Positions 54,291-62,745 of a DNA stretch of 64,000 nucleotides are shown here, piece after piece. The translations under genes and the position numbers were made by a program. A model generated the notes under the pieces. That model was not told the origin of the DNA. It searched no databases and worked only from the letters and a program-made list of their open reading frames with translations. Position 1 is the first letter of the stretch; every line of letters starts with the position of its first letter. Source of the stretch: Fibrella forsythiae (GTDB lineage: Bacteria > Bacteroidota > Bacteroidia > Cytophagales > Spirosomataceae); NCBI RefSeq assembly GCF_017353175.1, contig NZ_JAFMYW010000010.1, positions 186,001 through 250,000 on the forward strand, in the 5' to 3' direction.

Positions 54291-55466
54291 ATGAAAGCAT
54301 ACAACCTGACCTGGCTCGAAGAGCGCGATATCCGGCAACAGGCCGATCGCTGGCGCGCCCAACAGGCGTTGACCGATGAACAGGTTGAGCAGATTCGACA
54401 GGCATACCCCGTCCGGTTCAAGCAGACCGGAACAGCACTCGAAATTGGCTCATTTGTCTTTACGTTGCTGGCGGCGCTGGCACTCTACGGCCTGGTCAGT
54501 ATCACGCTCGATATCAGCTCGAAAGGCTCGGGGCTGGTGTCATTGATCATGGCGGGCGGCACGTTCGCCGTAGCTGTATTCTCGATTCGGTCGAACCAGT
54601 TTTACCGCAACGGCATCGATAACGCATTGTGGCTCGTATCGGCGTTATCGGCGGTTTGGGGACTTGTGCTGGTGTTTTTCGAGCGAAATGACGTGTTTCC
54701 GCCATTCTGGGAGGTCTGCCTGATTGCCCTGCCCATTCTGCTGGCGTATATCATCTACACCGGTGATACCATTCTGACCTACTTTGCGCTGGCCGCTTTT
54801 TACGGCACTATCTTCGACGGACTGCTCGACATCAGTTGGGGTAAATCGGCGTTGCCGTTTGTACTGATGGGTGCCTCGGCAGGATTATTTGGGCTGGTGA
54901 CCTGGCTCAGGCGATCAACGGCTAATTCAGTGTATTACAGCGACGTGCTGACGTTGGTGCAGTGGGTATCGCTACTAATTGGTATGGCCGCCGGGAATTA
55001 TTACATCGTGCGGGAGTTGAACGCCGTTTTGCTGCCTACCCGCCACAGTAGTTCGCCCGACATTGCGCTGCCCGGCTTATTCTGGATCACGACGTTTGCC
55101 ATTCCGGCGGTGTATGGCGTAGTTGGTTTTCGGCAGCGCAATCGTATGCTGCTGATTGTGGCAGCACTTGGTGTAGCAGGAGCTATTGCCACCGTGTACC
55201 ATTACGTGGGTACGTGGCCGTTGTCTATCACGTTAGCTGTTCACGGAGGAATACTAATTGGCCTGGCTATCCTGCTGATTCGCTACCTGACTACTCCGAA
55301 GAACGGCTTCACTGATGCCATTGACGAAGAACCGCCGCTTGAATTACTCAAGCACGTGGGTCTGCTAACCACGTTGCAGGGAACGGCTACTGCGCAAAAT
55401 CAACCAACAGGGCCACGCTTCGGCGGTGGTGACTTCAGCGGTGGTGGTGCTGGTGATCAATACTGA
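54291..55466 (+). CDS. Large multi-helix membrane protein, partner of the DUF2157-like gene
   Basis: A 391-residue protein. The N-terminus (LTDEQVEQIRQAYPVRF) resembles the DUF2157 cytoplasmic start; then come about ten membrane segments and a soluble Gly-rich end (PRFGGGDFSGGGAGDQY). It lies 5 bases after the related upstream gene, so the two are probably translated together and may form a heteromer. No known function. The 238-base gap after it shows no gene. Confidence 0.7.
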   Translation: MKAYNLTWLEERDIRQQADRWRAQQALTDEQVEQIRQAYPVRFKQTGTALEIGSFVFTLLAALALYGLVSITLDISSKGSGLVSLIMAGGTFAVAVFSIRSNQFYRNGIDNALWLVSALSAVWGLVLVFFERNDVFPPFWEVCLIALPILLAYIIYTGDTILTYFALAAFYGTIFDGLLDISWGKSALPFVLMGASAGLFGLVTWLRRSTANSVYYSDVLTLVQWVSLLIGMAAGNYYIVRELNAVLLPTRHSSSPDIALPGLFWITTFAIPAVYGVVGFRQRNRMLLIVAALGVAGAIATVYHYVGTWPLSITLAVHGGILIGLAILLIRYLTTPKNGFTDAIDEEPPLELLKHVGLLTTLQGTATAQNQPTGPRFGGGDFSGGGAGDQY

Positions 55467-55704
55467 ACGGCCTGGTTGCCGGTAACGATCATTGAATCGC
55501 ACAACGGTGACAGTCTGATTGCATCAAGGGGATCCTGTCCCGTTGCCTCTAAATATTAGTTTGTCTGTAGTCTTTGTAGATAATAAGCCTTTCGGTCGTG
55601 TTAAGTATTAAACATGTGCCTATAACAAGTGACGAGGAGCAAACTGGAATGGGACGAATCGTCGCAGAGGCTAGCTGTTTGTAGCTGCCATTGGCGCTAT
55701 TCTT

Positions 55705-56757
55705 ATGTCTCGAAATGTATCGATTGAATACCTGAAAGCTGTGTTGGTCAGCGTCATGGTGTTTACCCACAGTTTTGCCTTGCTGGGAACACTCATTCCC
55801 GGCAACATTGGTAGTCAGGCGTATTATCTGTTTTCGGTGATAGGTACGCTCATTGTGTTTTCGGGATTCATTTTCTGCTTTGGCTATGCCTCCTATCATG
55901 CTTACCTGTCTAAACCGTTTGCGCAGGTTCGGCACAATCTGATAACAACCGCAAAGAATCAACTGATCAGCTATTACATCTCGGCCTTGCTGGCGGTGGC
56001 GGCGCTGCCTATTCTGGGTCGGGCCAACGGGGTGGTGCAACTAAGTGATGTGGGCGCGGTGCTCGGGTTTACCTATATCGCTCCGTACTCTGAATTCATG
56101 CTCGCCTATTTCCTGATCACGGTCATTACGCTGTTGCTATTCAAACCGCTGGTGGCCTTGTCAGCGTCGCCATTGGCAATGTTCATTACCGGGTTGCTCT
56201 CACTGGTCGCTACCGTGCTGATTCCGTACGACTTATTTATCGATAATCCGCTTGGCTTATTTGTAGGTAGTCGAAGCTACGCAGCCTTTCCGCTCGTTCA
56301 GTATGGAGTGTTTTACGTCATGGGGCTATACTTTGCCCGTTTCGCCATTGTCTGGAAATGGCCCATTGCCGTGATGGCTGTGGCCGGAACGCTGTTTTTT
56401 GGACTGATTTATCTGAAAACGGGCTCATTCCCGGTCCGATTTCCTCCGTCGATTGGCTGGATATGCGGTTCATGGGGAATTCTGTATGGGTTGTATTTGC
56501 TGATAAACTGGGGAGTGGCAAAGGGGTTTACTTCGCCGCTTTTGCTGATGATGGGCGGTAATACCCTGCTTTTTCTGTTACTCAGCAACATGATCCTGTT
56601 TGCGTTGAGCAGTCGGTTCAAGACTACGCCGCTTGGTGCCATGCTCATTGGCATCGCTGTGTTGATGGCCTGTTGCTATATGGTGCAGATTACCCGAAAA
56701 CCATCCCCCATAAAGCAACCAAGCACCCCGGTCATCGAGCCAACTGAGCTTACCTGA
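55705..56757 (+). CDS. Acyltransferase-3-like multi-helix membrane protein
   Basis: A 350-residue protein with about ten membrane segments. It begins SIEYLKAVLVSVMVFTHSF, which fits the acyltransferase_3 start (R/K..D..hxxxxVxxxH) with a Lys and His at the right places but without the usual Asp. Such proteins acylate surface glycans. The fit is only partial, so it could be another kind of membrane protein. It ends 5 bases before the end of the convergent gene. Confidence 0.6.
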   Translation: MSRNVSIEYLKAVLVSVMVFTHSFALLGTLIPGNIGSQAYYLFSVIGTLIVFSGFIFCFGYASYHAYLSKPFAQVRHNLITTAKNQLISYYISALLAVAALPILGRANGVVQLSDVGAVLGFTYIAPYSEFMLAYFLITVITLLLFKPLVALSASPLAMFITGLLSLVATVLIPYDLFIDNPLGLFVGSRSYAAFPLVQYGVFYVMGLYFARFAIVWKWPIAVMAVAGTLFFGLIYLKTGSFPVRFPPSIGWICGSWGILYGLYLLINWGVAKGFTSPLLLMMGGNTLLFLLLSNMILFALSSRFKTTPLGAMLIGIAVLMACCYMVQITRKPSPIKQPSTPVIEPTELT

Positions 56758-56762
56758 TCCGG

Positions 56763-57182
56763 TTATTTTTCATGATTTCCCCATTGGTAAGCTACATAGA
56801 CGAGGTAGGCCACGATGGCAAACTGAATTTGCCAGGTACGTTGCTGAAACTGGTCATAGCCGATCAAATGCGCTTTTTCGTTGGCCCAGAGGGTGGCGGC
56901 CTGTCGCGAAACGATCGTTAGAAAGGGAACTGTAGCAAAGCCCAGAGCAATTACCAGCCGGTTGCCCATGGGGCTGCTAAATCCGGTGAAGGCTTGTTTG
57001 GCCGCGAAGAAAAGAAAGGCGAATACTACCGTCAGCAAGGGCCATGCCTGCCATTTGCTGATCGTCAGGTACGTGTTGAACAACTCGACAGTTGTAGCGT
57101 TCTCGGGTAGCAAAAACAACGTGCCGCCACACACCCCCGCCACTATCAGCAAATAGATAAGGTCAGCATATGCAGACTTCAT
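56763..57182 (-). CDS. Four-helix membrane protein of unknown function
   Basis: A 139-residue protein with about four hydrophobic segments (LIYLLIVAGVCGGTLFLL; WPLLTVVFAFLFFAA; NRLVIALGFATVPFLTIV; IQFAIVAYLVYVAYQW). No family is recognised. I start at the ATG at 57182, one base after the stop codon of the upstream NTF2-like gene, which suggests translational coupling; the ATG at 57197 would overlap that gene by 14 bases. Confidence 0.65.
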   Translation of the reverse strand: MKSAYADLIYLLIVAGVCGGTLFLLPENATTVELFNTYLTISKWQAWPLLTVVFAFLFFAAKQAFTGFSSPMGNRLVIALGFATVPFLTIVSRQAATLWANEKAHLIGYDQFQQRTWQIQFAIVAYLVYVAYQWGNHEK

Positions 57183-57183
57183 C

Positions 57184-57570
57184 TTACTGAATATCAATCA
57201 GTTTACTGATGAGCCGGTCTTGCAGTACAAACACTGAATGACTTTCCATCGAAATGGTTTCGCCGGCAGTCATGTCGTTGAAATCAACGGCAAGGGTAGC
57301 GGTATAATCGATCTTTACGCTGATGACGTCGTCGGCCACTGTGCGGTCGAGCAGGGTTTGTTCGCGTTTGGCAAATAGTTGCGCCGCTTTCTCTGCCTGC
57401 TCGCGAAAGGCCGTTTTACCAGCCAGCGTCATGGTTGGGTGGCCGTTTGTCAGGTGTTCAAAAATGACATCCTCGGCCAGGCAGGCCATCATGCCCTCAA
57501 TATCTTTGCGGTTGTACGCATCAACATAAGCGACTACTGTTTGTACGTTCGCTTCTTCAATACCAGTCAT
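57184..57570 (-). CDS. NTF2-like (SnoaL-type) small protein
   Basis: A 128-residue soluble protein with the NTF2 cone fold: VVAYVDAYNRKDIEGMMACL, then DVIFEHLTNGHPTMTLAGK and the end SHSVFVLQDRLISKLIDI. Family members are small-molecule isomerases, binding proteins or unknown. It is followed one base later by the membrane protein gene, so the two form a pair. It is divergent from pgk. Confidence 0.8.
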   Translation of the reverse strand: MTGIEEANVQTVVAYVDAYNRKDIEGMMACLAEDVIFEHLTNGHPTMTLAGKTAFREQAEKAAQLFAKREQTLLDRTVADDVISVKIDYTATLAVDFNDMTAGETISMESHSVFVLQDRLISKLIDIQ

Positions 57571-57663
57571 GCAGGTAAAACGTCAGTTTGGTAATTTGAT
57601 ACCGAAATAGGGGAATTTTAACCAAACTATCACACAATTAACGGCCCCACGTTTGTATTCGCG

Positions 57664-57671
57664 TACTTTTG
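57664..57671 (+). promoter_or_regulatory. -7 box of pgk
   Basis: TACTTTTG matches TAnnTTTG exactly, 38 bases before the pgk ATG. A TTG at 57653 is too close to be the -33 box. Confidence 0.45.
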
Positions 57672-57709
57672 AGCTGAAATACAAACCAGAAATAACCTTC
57701 CGACGCTCC

Positions 57710-58897
57710 ATGCAGACCGTAGACTCCTACAATTTTGCCGGTAAGAAAGCCCTAGTTCGTGTCGACTTTAATGTGCCGCTCGACAAAGAATTCAATATTA
57801 CCGACGACACCCGGATCAAAGCGACGATTCCTACGATCACTAAAATTCTGGCCGATGGTGGTTCTGCCATTATGATGTCGCACCTGGGCCGTCCGAAAGA
57901 TGGTCCTACCGATAAATATTCACTGAAACACCTGATTCCCACGCTCTCAGAAACGTTTGGCCGTGAGGTGAAATTCGCCGACGACTGCATTGGCGAACAG
58001 GCCACTGAACTGGCCGCCAGCCTGAAACCCGGCGAACTGCTACTGCTCGAAAACCTGCGTTTCTACAAAGAAGAAGAAAAAGGCGATGTAGCCTTCGCCG
58101 AAAAGCTATCGAAACTGGGCGATGTTTGGGTGAACGATGCGTTCGGAACCGCCCACCGTGCCCACGCCTCAACGGCCGTCATTGGTCAGTTTTTCCAGGA
58201 CCGGGTGTGCGGGTACGTGATGCTGGCCGAAATCGAGAACGCCGATAAACTGCTCAACAACGCCGAACATCCATTCACGGCCATCATGGGCGGCGCCAAA
58301 ATATCTGATAAGATTCTGATCATCGAACGCCTGCTCGACACGGTTGACACGCTCATAATCGGTGGCGGCATGACCTACACGTTTACGAAAGCGCAGGGTG
58401 GCAATATCGGCAAGTCGTTGCTCGAAGCCGATAAGCAGGAACTGGCACTCGAAATCCTGAAGAAAGCCGAAGCCAAAGGCGTGAAGATTGTAATGCCGGT
58501 CGATAACGTCTGCGCTGACGACTTCTCGAACAACGCTAACCGCCAGGTAGTAGCCACCGGCCAGATTCCTGATGGCTGGGAAGGACTTGATATCGGTCCT
58601 GAATCGGTTAAATTGTTCAAAGAGATTGTGGCCAGCTCAAAAACCATCCTATGGAACGGTCCGATGGGCGTATTTGAGTTTCCGAACTTCGCTACAGGTA
58701 CCAACGCCATTGCTGAAGCCGTGGTAAAAGCGACCGAAGAAAACGGTGCATTCTCGCTTATCGGCGGTGGCGATTCGGCTTCGGCCATCAACGGCGCTGG
58801 CTACGGTGACCGCGTTAGCTATGTATCAACCGGCGGGGGTGCCCTGCTCGAATACATGGAAGGCAAAGTGCTGCCCGGCGTAGCGGCATTACAGTAA
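57710..58897 (+). CDS. pgk: Phosphoglycerate kinase
   Basis: A 395-residue protein of normal length with substrate motifs [11 protein letters not shown] and SHLGRPK, the hinge-region [10 protein letters not shown] and the nucleotide loop GGGDSASAI. It makes ATP and 3-phosphoglycerate from 1,3-bisphosphoglycerate in glycolysis. The ATG at 57710 gives the usual N-terminus; the extension from 57653 would run through the -7 box. It is a single gene with an 8-base-unit hairpin after it. Confidence 0.97.
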   Translation: MQTVDSYNFAGKKALVRVDFNVPLDKEFNITDDTRIKATIPTITKILADGGSAIMMSHLGRPKDGPTDKYSLKHLIPTLSETFGREVKFADDCIGEQATELAASLKPGELLLLENLRFYKEEEKGDVAFAEKLSKLGDVWVNDAFGTAHRAHASTAVIGQFFQDRVCGYVMLAEIENADKLLNNAEHPFTAIMGGAKISDKILIIERLLDTVDTLIIGGGMTYTFTKAQGGNIGKSLLEADKQELALEILKKAEAKGVKIVMPVDNVCADDFSNNANRQVVATGQIPDGWEGLDIGPESVKLFKEIVASSKTILWNGPMGVFEFPNFATGTNAIAEAVVKATEENGAFSLIGGGDSASAINGAGYGDRVSYVSTGGGALLEYMEGKVLPGVAALQ

Positions 58898-58906
58898 GTT
58901 TAGTTG

Positions 58907-58979
58907 ATTGGGTGACTGGTCGACTGGTTGATTGGTAGACTTCTGCGGAACAAACCAACCAGTTAACCAGTCACCCAAT
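58907..58979. terminator. Inverted repeat made of 8-base units, after pgk
   Basis: The left part reads as four octamers TTGATTGG, GTGACTGG, TCGACTGG, TTGATTGG; arms 58907-58932 and 58953-58979 pair with a few mismatches. It lies between pgk and the convergent M23 gene, ending four bases before the latter's stop codon. It is likely a bidirectional terminator, though without a T-run. Confidence 0.75.
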
Positions 58980-58982
58980 GCC

Positions 58983-59615
58983 TTAGAATACAAAGGGATT
59001 TGGATCGGGGCATAGCCCCAGCCAATAGTCCCGTTCCGATCCACGACATACGCCGGGGAAATCGCCCCGGAGGCCCAGCATATCGTTTATCAGCTGGAAA
59101 TGCAGATGCGGTGGCCAGTCACCGTTTTCGGGGTAAGGGCCAAGCTCGGCCAGTTTTTCACCCGCCTTCACCTCTTTTCCTTCATACAAATTAGTTAGCG
59201 ATGCGCGCGACAGATGCCCGTACAGGCTGTAGCGCGGAAAACCCGCCGTCTGGTGTTCCAGAATAATCGTGGGACCGTAATCAGCGTAGCGGGCGTTGTC
59301 GGCAAAGCTATGCACCACACCATCGACAGGGACGAATACCGACGTACCTGCCTCGGCCCAGAAATCGACGCCGAGGTGAATCGTACGCGGCTCTTCGTCG
59401 GTGGGCGTAAAGTGACCACTGTCGCGGTAGATAACCCGACTTTCATCGTATCCGCCAACGCCCACAACAGCCCCTGCCGCCCGAAGCTTACCAGATACGT
59501 ACCTGGCAAACGTAGGGGTGTTGGTGAGGTCGAGGGCGGCCAGATCGGGGTTACTGGCGGTGAAATCGAGCACTACATAGGGGTCACGGGCAAAATCGAA
59601 GGGGAGCAAACGCAT
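58983..59615 (-). CDS. M23-family metallopeptidase domain protein, no signal peptide
   Basis: A 210-residue protein. The C-terminal M23 domain has the zinc ligands HLGVDFW, then LYGHLSRAS and PPHLHFQL. The N-terminal 70 residues are not a signal peptide. Its closest-looking relatives are the middle domain of large proteins joining a kinase, an M23 domain and a class III aminotransferase; here the domain stands alone. M23 enzymes usually cut peptidoglycan crosslinks, but a cytoplasmic location argues against that. I cannot name the substrate. Confidence 0.8.
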   Translation of the reverse strand: MRLLPFDFARDPYVVLDFTASNPDLAALDLTNTPTFARYVSGKLRAAGAVVGVGGYDESRVIYRDSGHFTPTDEEPRTIHLGVDFWAEAGTSVFVPVDGVVHSFADNARYADYGPTIILEHQTAGFPRYSLYGHLSRASLTNLYEGKEVKAGEKLAELGPYPENGDWPPHLHFQLINDMLGLRGDFPGVCRGSERDYWLGLCPDPNPFVF

Positions 59616-59810
59616 AAGTTGATGAAGCGTTGTTGATGGCTGGTGATTAGGTATTCATTAATAAACGGACAAAAAACGGCCTTAACGCATTATTCCAAGC
59701 TGCTTTTGGATTTTCTAATTAGATCAGTGGGGCTAATGCCTTGTTTTGCTGGGTGGTGTACCTGAACTTTACGCCCAGTCGATTTACCCGTTTTTAACAC
59801 TGTTTCTCGC

Positions 59811-60740
59811 ATGAAAATTACTGTAGTAGGAGCCGGAGCCGTGGGGGCTACCTGTGCCGATAACATTATCCGCCGCGAACTGGCCGAAGAGGTTGTATTG
59901 CTCGACATTAAAGAAGGCCTTAGCGAAGGTAAAGCCTTAGACATGTTCCAGACGGCCACGCTGTGTGGGTTTGATACAAAAATTACCGGAAGCACCAACG
60001 ATTACGCCAAAACGGCCGGTTCGGGCGTGGTGGTGATCACGTCGGGTATTCCACGCAAGCCGGGCATGACCCGCGAAGACCTGATCGGTACCAACGCCAA
60101 CATTGTGAGAGGCGTGACCGAAAATATCCTGAAACATTCGCCAGAGGCCATTATCATCATCGTGTCGAACCCGATGGATACCATGACCCAACTGGCCCTG
60201 CAAGCATCAGGTCTGCCCAAAAACCGGATCATCGGTATGGGCGGTATCCTCGATTCGGCCCGCTTCAAAACGTACCTGTCGCTGGCAATGGATTGCCCAC
60301 CCAATGATATTCACGGCGCGGTTATCGGCGGTCATGGCGATACAACCATGATTCCGCTGACCCGCCTGGCTACCCGCAATGGGGTGCCCGTGAGCCAGTT
60401 TCTTGATGCCGAAACACTGCAAAAAGTGGCGGCCGATACAATGGTGGGTGGAGCAACGCTGACTAAACTGATCGGTACGTCGGCCTGGTATGCACCGGGT
60501 GCGGCCGTGGCTGAACTGGTTGAAAGCATTGTGCGCGACCAGAAACATATTTTCCCCTGCTGCGTAGCGCTCAATGGCGAATATGGTCAGTCAGACATTT
60601 GTCTGGGCGTACCGGTTGTCATTGGCAAAACAGGCTGGGAGCAGATCATCGATTACAAACTGACCGACGAAGAGCAAGCTACCTTCAACAAATCAGCCGA
60701 GGCCGTTCGGAATATGAACGAAGTGCTGAAAACGCTTTAA
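59811..60740 (+). CDS. mdh: Malate dehydrogenase (LDH-like group)
   Basis: A 309-residue protein. It has the Rossmann loop VVGAGAVGATCADN, the NAD-binding Asp in LLDIKEG, the substrate loop with Arg pair in RKPGMTREDL, ISNP-type VSNPMDT and the catalytic His in GGHGDTTMIP. It interconverts malate and oxaloacetate in the TCA cycle. It is a single gene ending at a terminator at 60858-60887. The 195-base gap upstream holds no gene. Confidence 0.95.
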   Translation: MKITVVGAGAVGATCADNIIRRELAEEVVLLDIKEGLSEGKALDMFQTATLCGFDTKITGSTNDYAKTAGSGVVVITSGIPRKPGMTREDLIGTNANIVRGVTENILKHSPEAIIIIVSNPMDTMTQLALQASGLPKNRIIGMGGILDSARFKTYLSLAMDCPPNDIHGAVIGGHGDTTMIPLTRLATRNGVPVSQFLDAETLQKVAADTMVGGATLTKLIGTSAWYAPGAAVAELVESIVRDQKHIFPCCVALNGEYGQSDICLGVPVVIGKTGWEQIIDYKLTDEEQATFNKSAEAVRNMNEVLKTL

Positions 60741-60754
60741 GAATTACTTATAAA

Positions 60755-60767
60755 CCGCAGCGGCGGA
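60755..60767 (+). repeat. REP-like extragenic element, copy 5
   Basis: CCGCAGCGGCGGA, 15 bases after the mdh stop. It matches the core of the elements at 15935, 22289, 35493 and 35588. Confidence 0.6.
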
Positions 60768-60857
60768 TTACTCTTCACTGAATTATGGTGAGATATCACC
60801 ATGTGTATGCTTTACCTGCTATGAACTTGTTTCATCATAGGTTAGTAATGAGAAAAC

Positions 60858-60887
60858 ACGTCGGCCCACTGGTCGACGTATTTTTTT
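60858..60887 (+). terminator. Intrinsic terminator of mdh
   Basis: ACGTCG...CGACGT extends to a 9-bp stem with one G-U pair and a CACT loop, followed by a run of seven T. Confidence 0.85.
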
Positions 60888-60955
60888 GTAGTAAGTCAGG
60901 AAGCCCTTTTTCTTTACGTTACGCCTGAATAATTGGCCCTATCATCCTTCTTTGC

Positions 60956-62149
60956 ATGAAAAACTTAATCATTCCTGTCGCGGTGCTGACATTACTGTCT
61001 GGTGCCGGATGCCAAACTTCAACAAAATCAGGTGAGTCTGACAGCACTACTGCTGCGGCAACTGATTCAACTGCCATGTCTGATACCACTGCTGTCGATT
61101 ACAAATTGCCCGATCCGAAAGCGTTTGAGAGCACCATCAACGGAAAAAAAACGGGTCTATACATACTTAAGGGGGCCAACATTCAGGTTGCCATTACCAA
61201 TTACGGTGCTCGCCTCGTAAGCCTGCTGGTGCCTGATAAGAATGGAAAGCTGACCGATGTGGCTATGGGCTTCGGCAGCATCAAAGAATATGAAACTCCT
61301 GGTGCTGAGTTTTTCGGTCCGGTCGTAGGTCGGTTTGGCAACCGTATCGGTAAGGCTCAGTTCACGCTCGATGGCAAGACATACAAAACGGCCGAAAACA
61401 ATAATGGCAATACGCTGCACGGTGGCCCAACCGGTTTTCATCGTCAGGTGTGGGATGCCAAGCAGACTGATGATAAAACGCTGCAACTAACGTACCTGTC
61501 GAAAGATGGTGAAGGTGGTTTCCCCGGCAACGTGACCACCACCGTTACGTATTCGATCGACGGCGACAATGGGCTAAAGATCGATTACAAAGCCACCACC
61601 GATAAGGCAACGCCTTATAACCCAACCAGCCACGGTTTCTTTAACCTCAATGGCGACGGGAGCGGTACGGTAAACAACCACCTACTGATGATCGACGCTG
61701 ACAAATACTCGAAGGTCGATAAAGGCCTGATTCCGCAGGGAGAGCCCGCTTCGGTAGAAGGTACACCGTTCGATTTCCGGAAACCAACAGCGGTTGGTGC
61801 ACGGGTTGATGAGAAAGACGAGCAACTCACCTTCGGTGGTGGATACGACCACAACTGGGTACTGAACCACAAAATGGGCTCGCTTGATAAAGTGGTGGAA
61901 ATGACCGGCGATAAATCGGGCATCAAGATGACGGTGCTAACAACCGAGCCTGCCATGCAGTTCTACGGCGGTAACTTCTTCAAAGGCACCGATAAAGGCA
62001 AGTATGGTAAAATGACGCAGTTCCGGGGCGGTTTTGCACTGGAAGCTCAGCACTATCCCGATTCGCCGAACAAGCCGACGTACCCAACCACGATCCTGAA
62101 GCCCGGACAGACCTACTCACAAACGACTGAATACAAGTTTGATAAGTAG
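60956..62149 (+). CDS. galM: Aldose 1-epimerase (mutarotase) lipoprotein
   Basis: A 397-residue protein with a lipobox (SGAGC, Cys19) and a Ser/Thr-rich linker, then a full GalM fold: ITNYGARLVSLLVPDKNG, GRFGNRIGKAQF, the catalytic His region NTLHGG and NPTSHGFFNL, and the catalytic Glu in FALEAQHYPDSPN. It interconverts alpha and beta sugars. As a lipoprotein it acts at the envelope, which fits uptake of sugars released outside. It is a single gene ending in a GC-rich hairpin. Confidence 0.92.
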   Translation: MKNLIIPVAVLTLLSGAGCQTSTKSGESDSTTAAATDSTAMSDTTAVDYKLPDPKAFESTINGKKTGLYILKGANIQVAITNYGARLVSLLVPDKNGKLTDVAMGFGSIKEYETPGAEFFGPVVGRFGNRIGKAQFTLDGKTYKTAENNNGNTLHGGPTGFHRQVWDAKQTDDKTLQLTYLSKDGEGGFPGNVTTTVTYSIDGDNGLKIDYKATTDKATPYNPTSHGFFNLNGDGSGTVNNHLLMIDADKYSKVDKGLIPQGEPASVEGTPFDFRKPTAVGARVDEKDEQLTFGGGYDHNWVLNHKMGSLDKVVEMTGDKSGIKMTVLTTEPAMQFYGGNFFKGTDKGKYGKMTQFRGGFALEAQHYPDSPNKPTYPTTILKPGQTYSQTTEYKFDK

Positions 62150-62168
62150 TTGCAGGATAGTGCCTTGC

Positions 62169-62224
62169 AAGCGAAGCGGCTCCGCAGCAGACCAGATTGG
62201 TTTACTAGCGGAGCCGCTTCGCTT
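62169..62224. terminator. GC-rich bidirectional hairpin after galM
   Basis: A perfect 17-bp stem (arms 62169-62185 and 62208-62224, core GCGAAGCGGCTCCGC) lies between convergent genes. It shares the TAGCGGAGC word with the hairpins at 1845 and 15879. Confidence 0.8.
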
Positions 62225-62239
62225 ATAAGAACTGTCGGG

Positions 62240-62536
62240 CTATTTATTCGTTTTCTTCTCAACAGAATGAACGTCGCGGAAGCAGCTCATGATCCGTGAC
62301 CAGAAGCGCTTGCCGGGTTTGTCGGCCACTTTTGCTGTGGCTGCCGTGGCGGGTTTCGTTGATACCGTATTGACCTTTACGGAGGCTGGCTTCGTAGCGG
62401 TTGTCTTAGACTTCTGAACAGAAACTTTAGCCGATTCGGTGACGGGCTGTTGGGCCGATTGTGCCGGAGCGGGGTTACCAAGTAACCCAACCGAAACAAG
62501 GCAAATCAGGACGTAAGAGGCTGTGGTCCGAGGCAT
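62240..62536 (-). CDS. Small exported Lys/Thr/Ala-rich protein
   Basis: A 98-residue protein with a signal peptide (LICLVSVGLLGNPAPAQSA), then a low-complexity Thr/Lys/Ala/Val stretch and a basic end (RFWSRIMSCFRDV). No family is recognised. The 239-base gap on its upstream side is AT-rich and is shared with the divergent ffh gene. Confidence 0.55.
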   Translation of the reverse strand: MPRTTASYVLICLVSVGLLGNPAPAQSAQQPVTESAKVSVQKSKTTATKPASVKVNTVSTKPATAATAKVADKPGKRFWSRIMSCFRDVHSVEKKTNK

Positions 62537-62745
62537 AAAAGTTCGCTGTAAGAGAAATAATTGGCTGCGTATTTACTATACGGTAAAGCAATCTATGACT
62601 TTTAGACGAAAGAGTGGGATTAAAATTGCGGACAAACATACATTTATTTTACTCTATAGGTTTACTACTTGTCTGAATGGGTAACCGGTTGCCTTAAATG
62701 GAATGCCAGATGCCCCTGCCTATAGGCGACTGCGTCTGAATCCGT

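Larger units (their letters stand above)
2811..61498. repeat. Dispersed over-represented word (A)ACGTACCTG
   Basis: By eye, AACGTACCTG occurs 25 times. Plus strand: 2811, 6663, 9220, 10113, 11036, 11129, 12649, 14132, 15202, 31202, 31240, 43830, 47005, 47733, 50974, 54156, 54275, 60269, 61489. Minus strand: 15465, 19129, 22158, 31258, 40494, 56833. Thirteen more copies match ACGTACCTG with another first base: plus 14982, 26711, 39733, 50301, 50532, 59342, 59497; minus 23791, 25340, 27709, 29508, 36761, 57066. A sister form ACGTACCCA is seen about 18 times (for example 12694, 19106, 21903, 22831; reverse 2882, 36359, 53900). They occur in genes of every kind and between genes. Confidence 0.9.

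Noticed and set aside
60741-60955. tRNA or small RNA gene after mdh
   Set aside because: No cloverleaf could be drawn; the stretch holds only a REP-like copy, a terminator and the galM promoter region.
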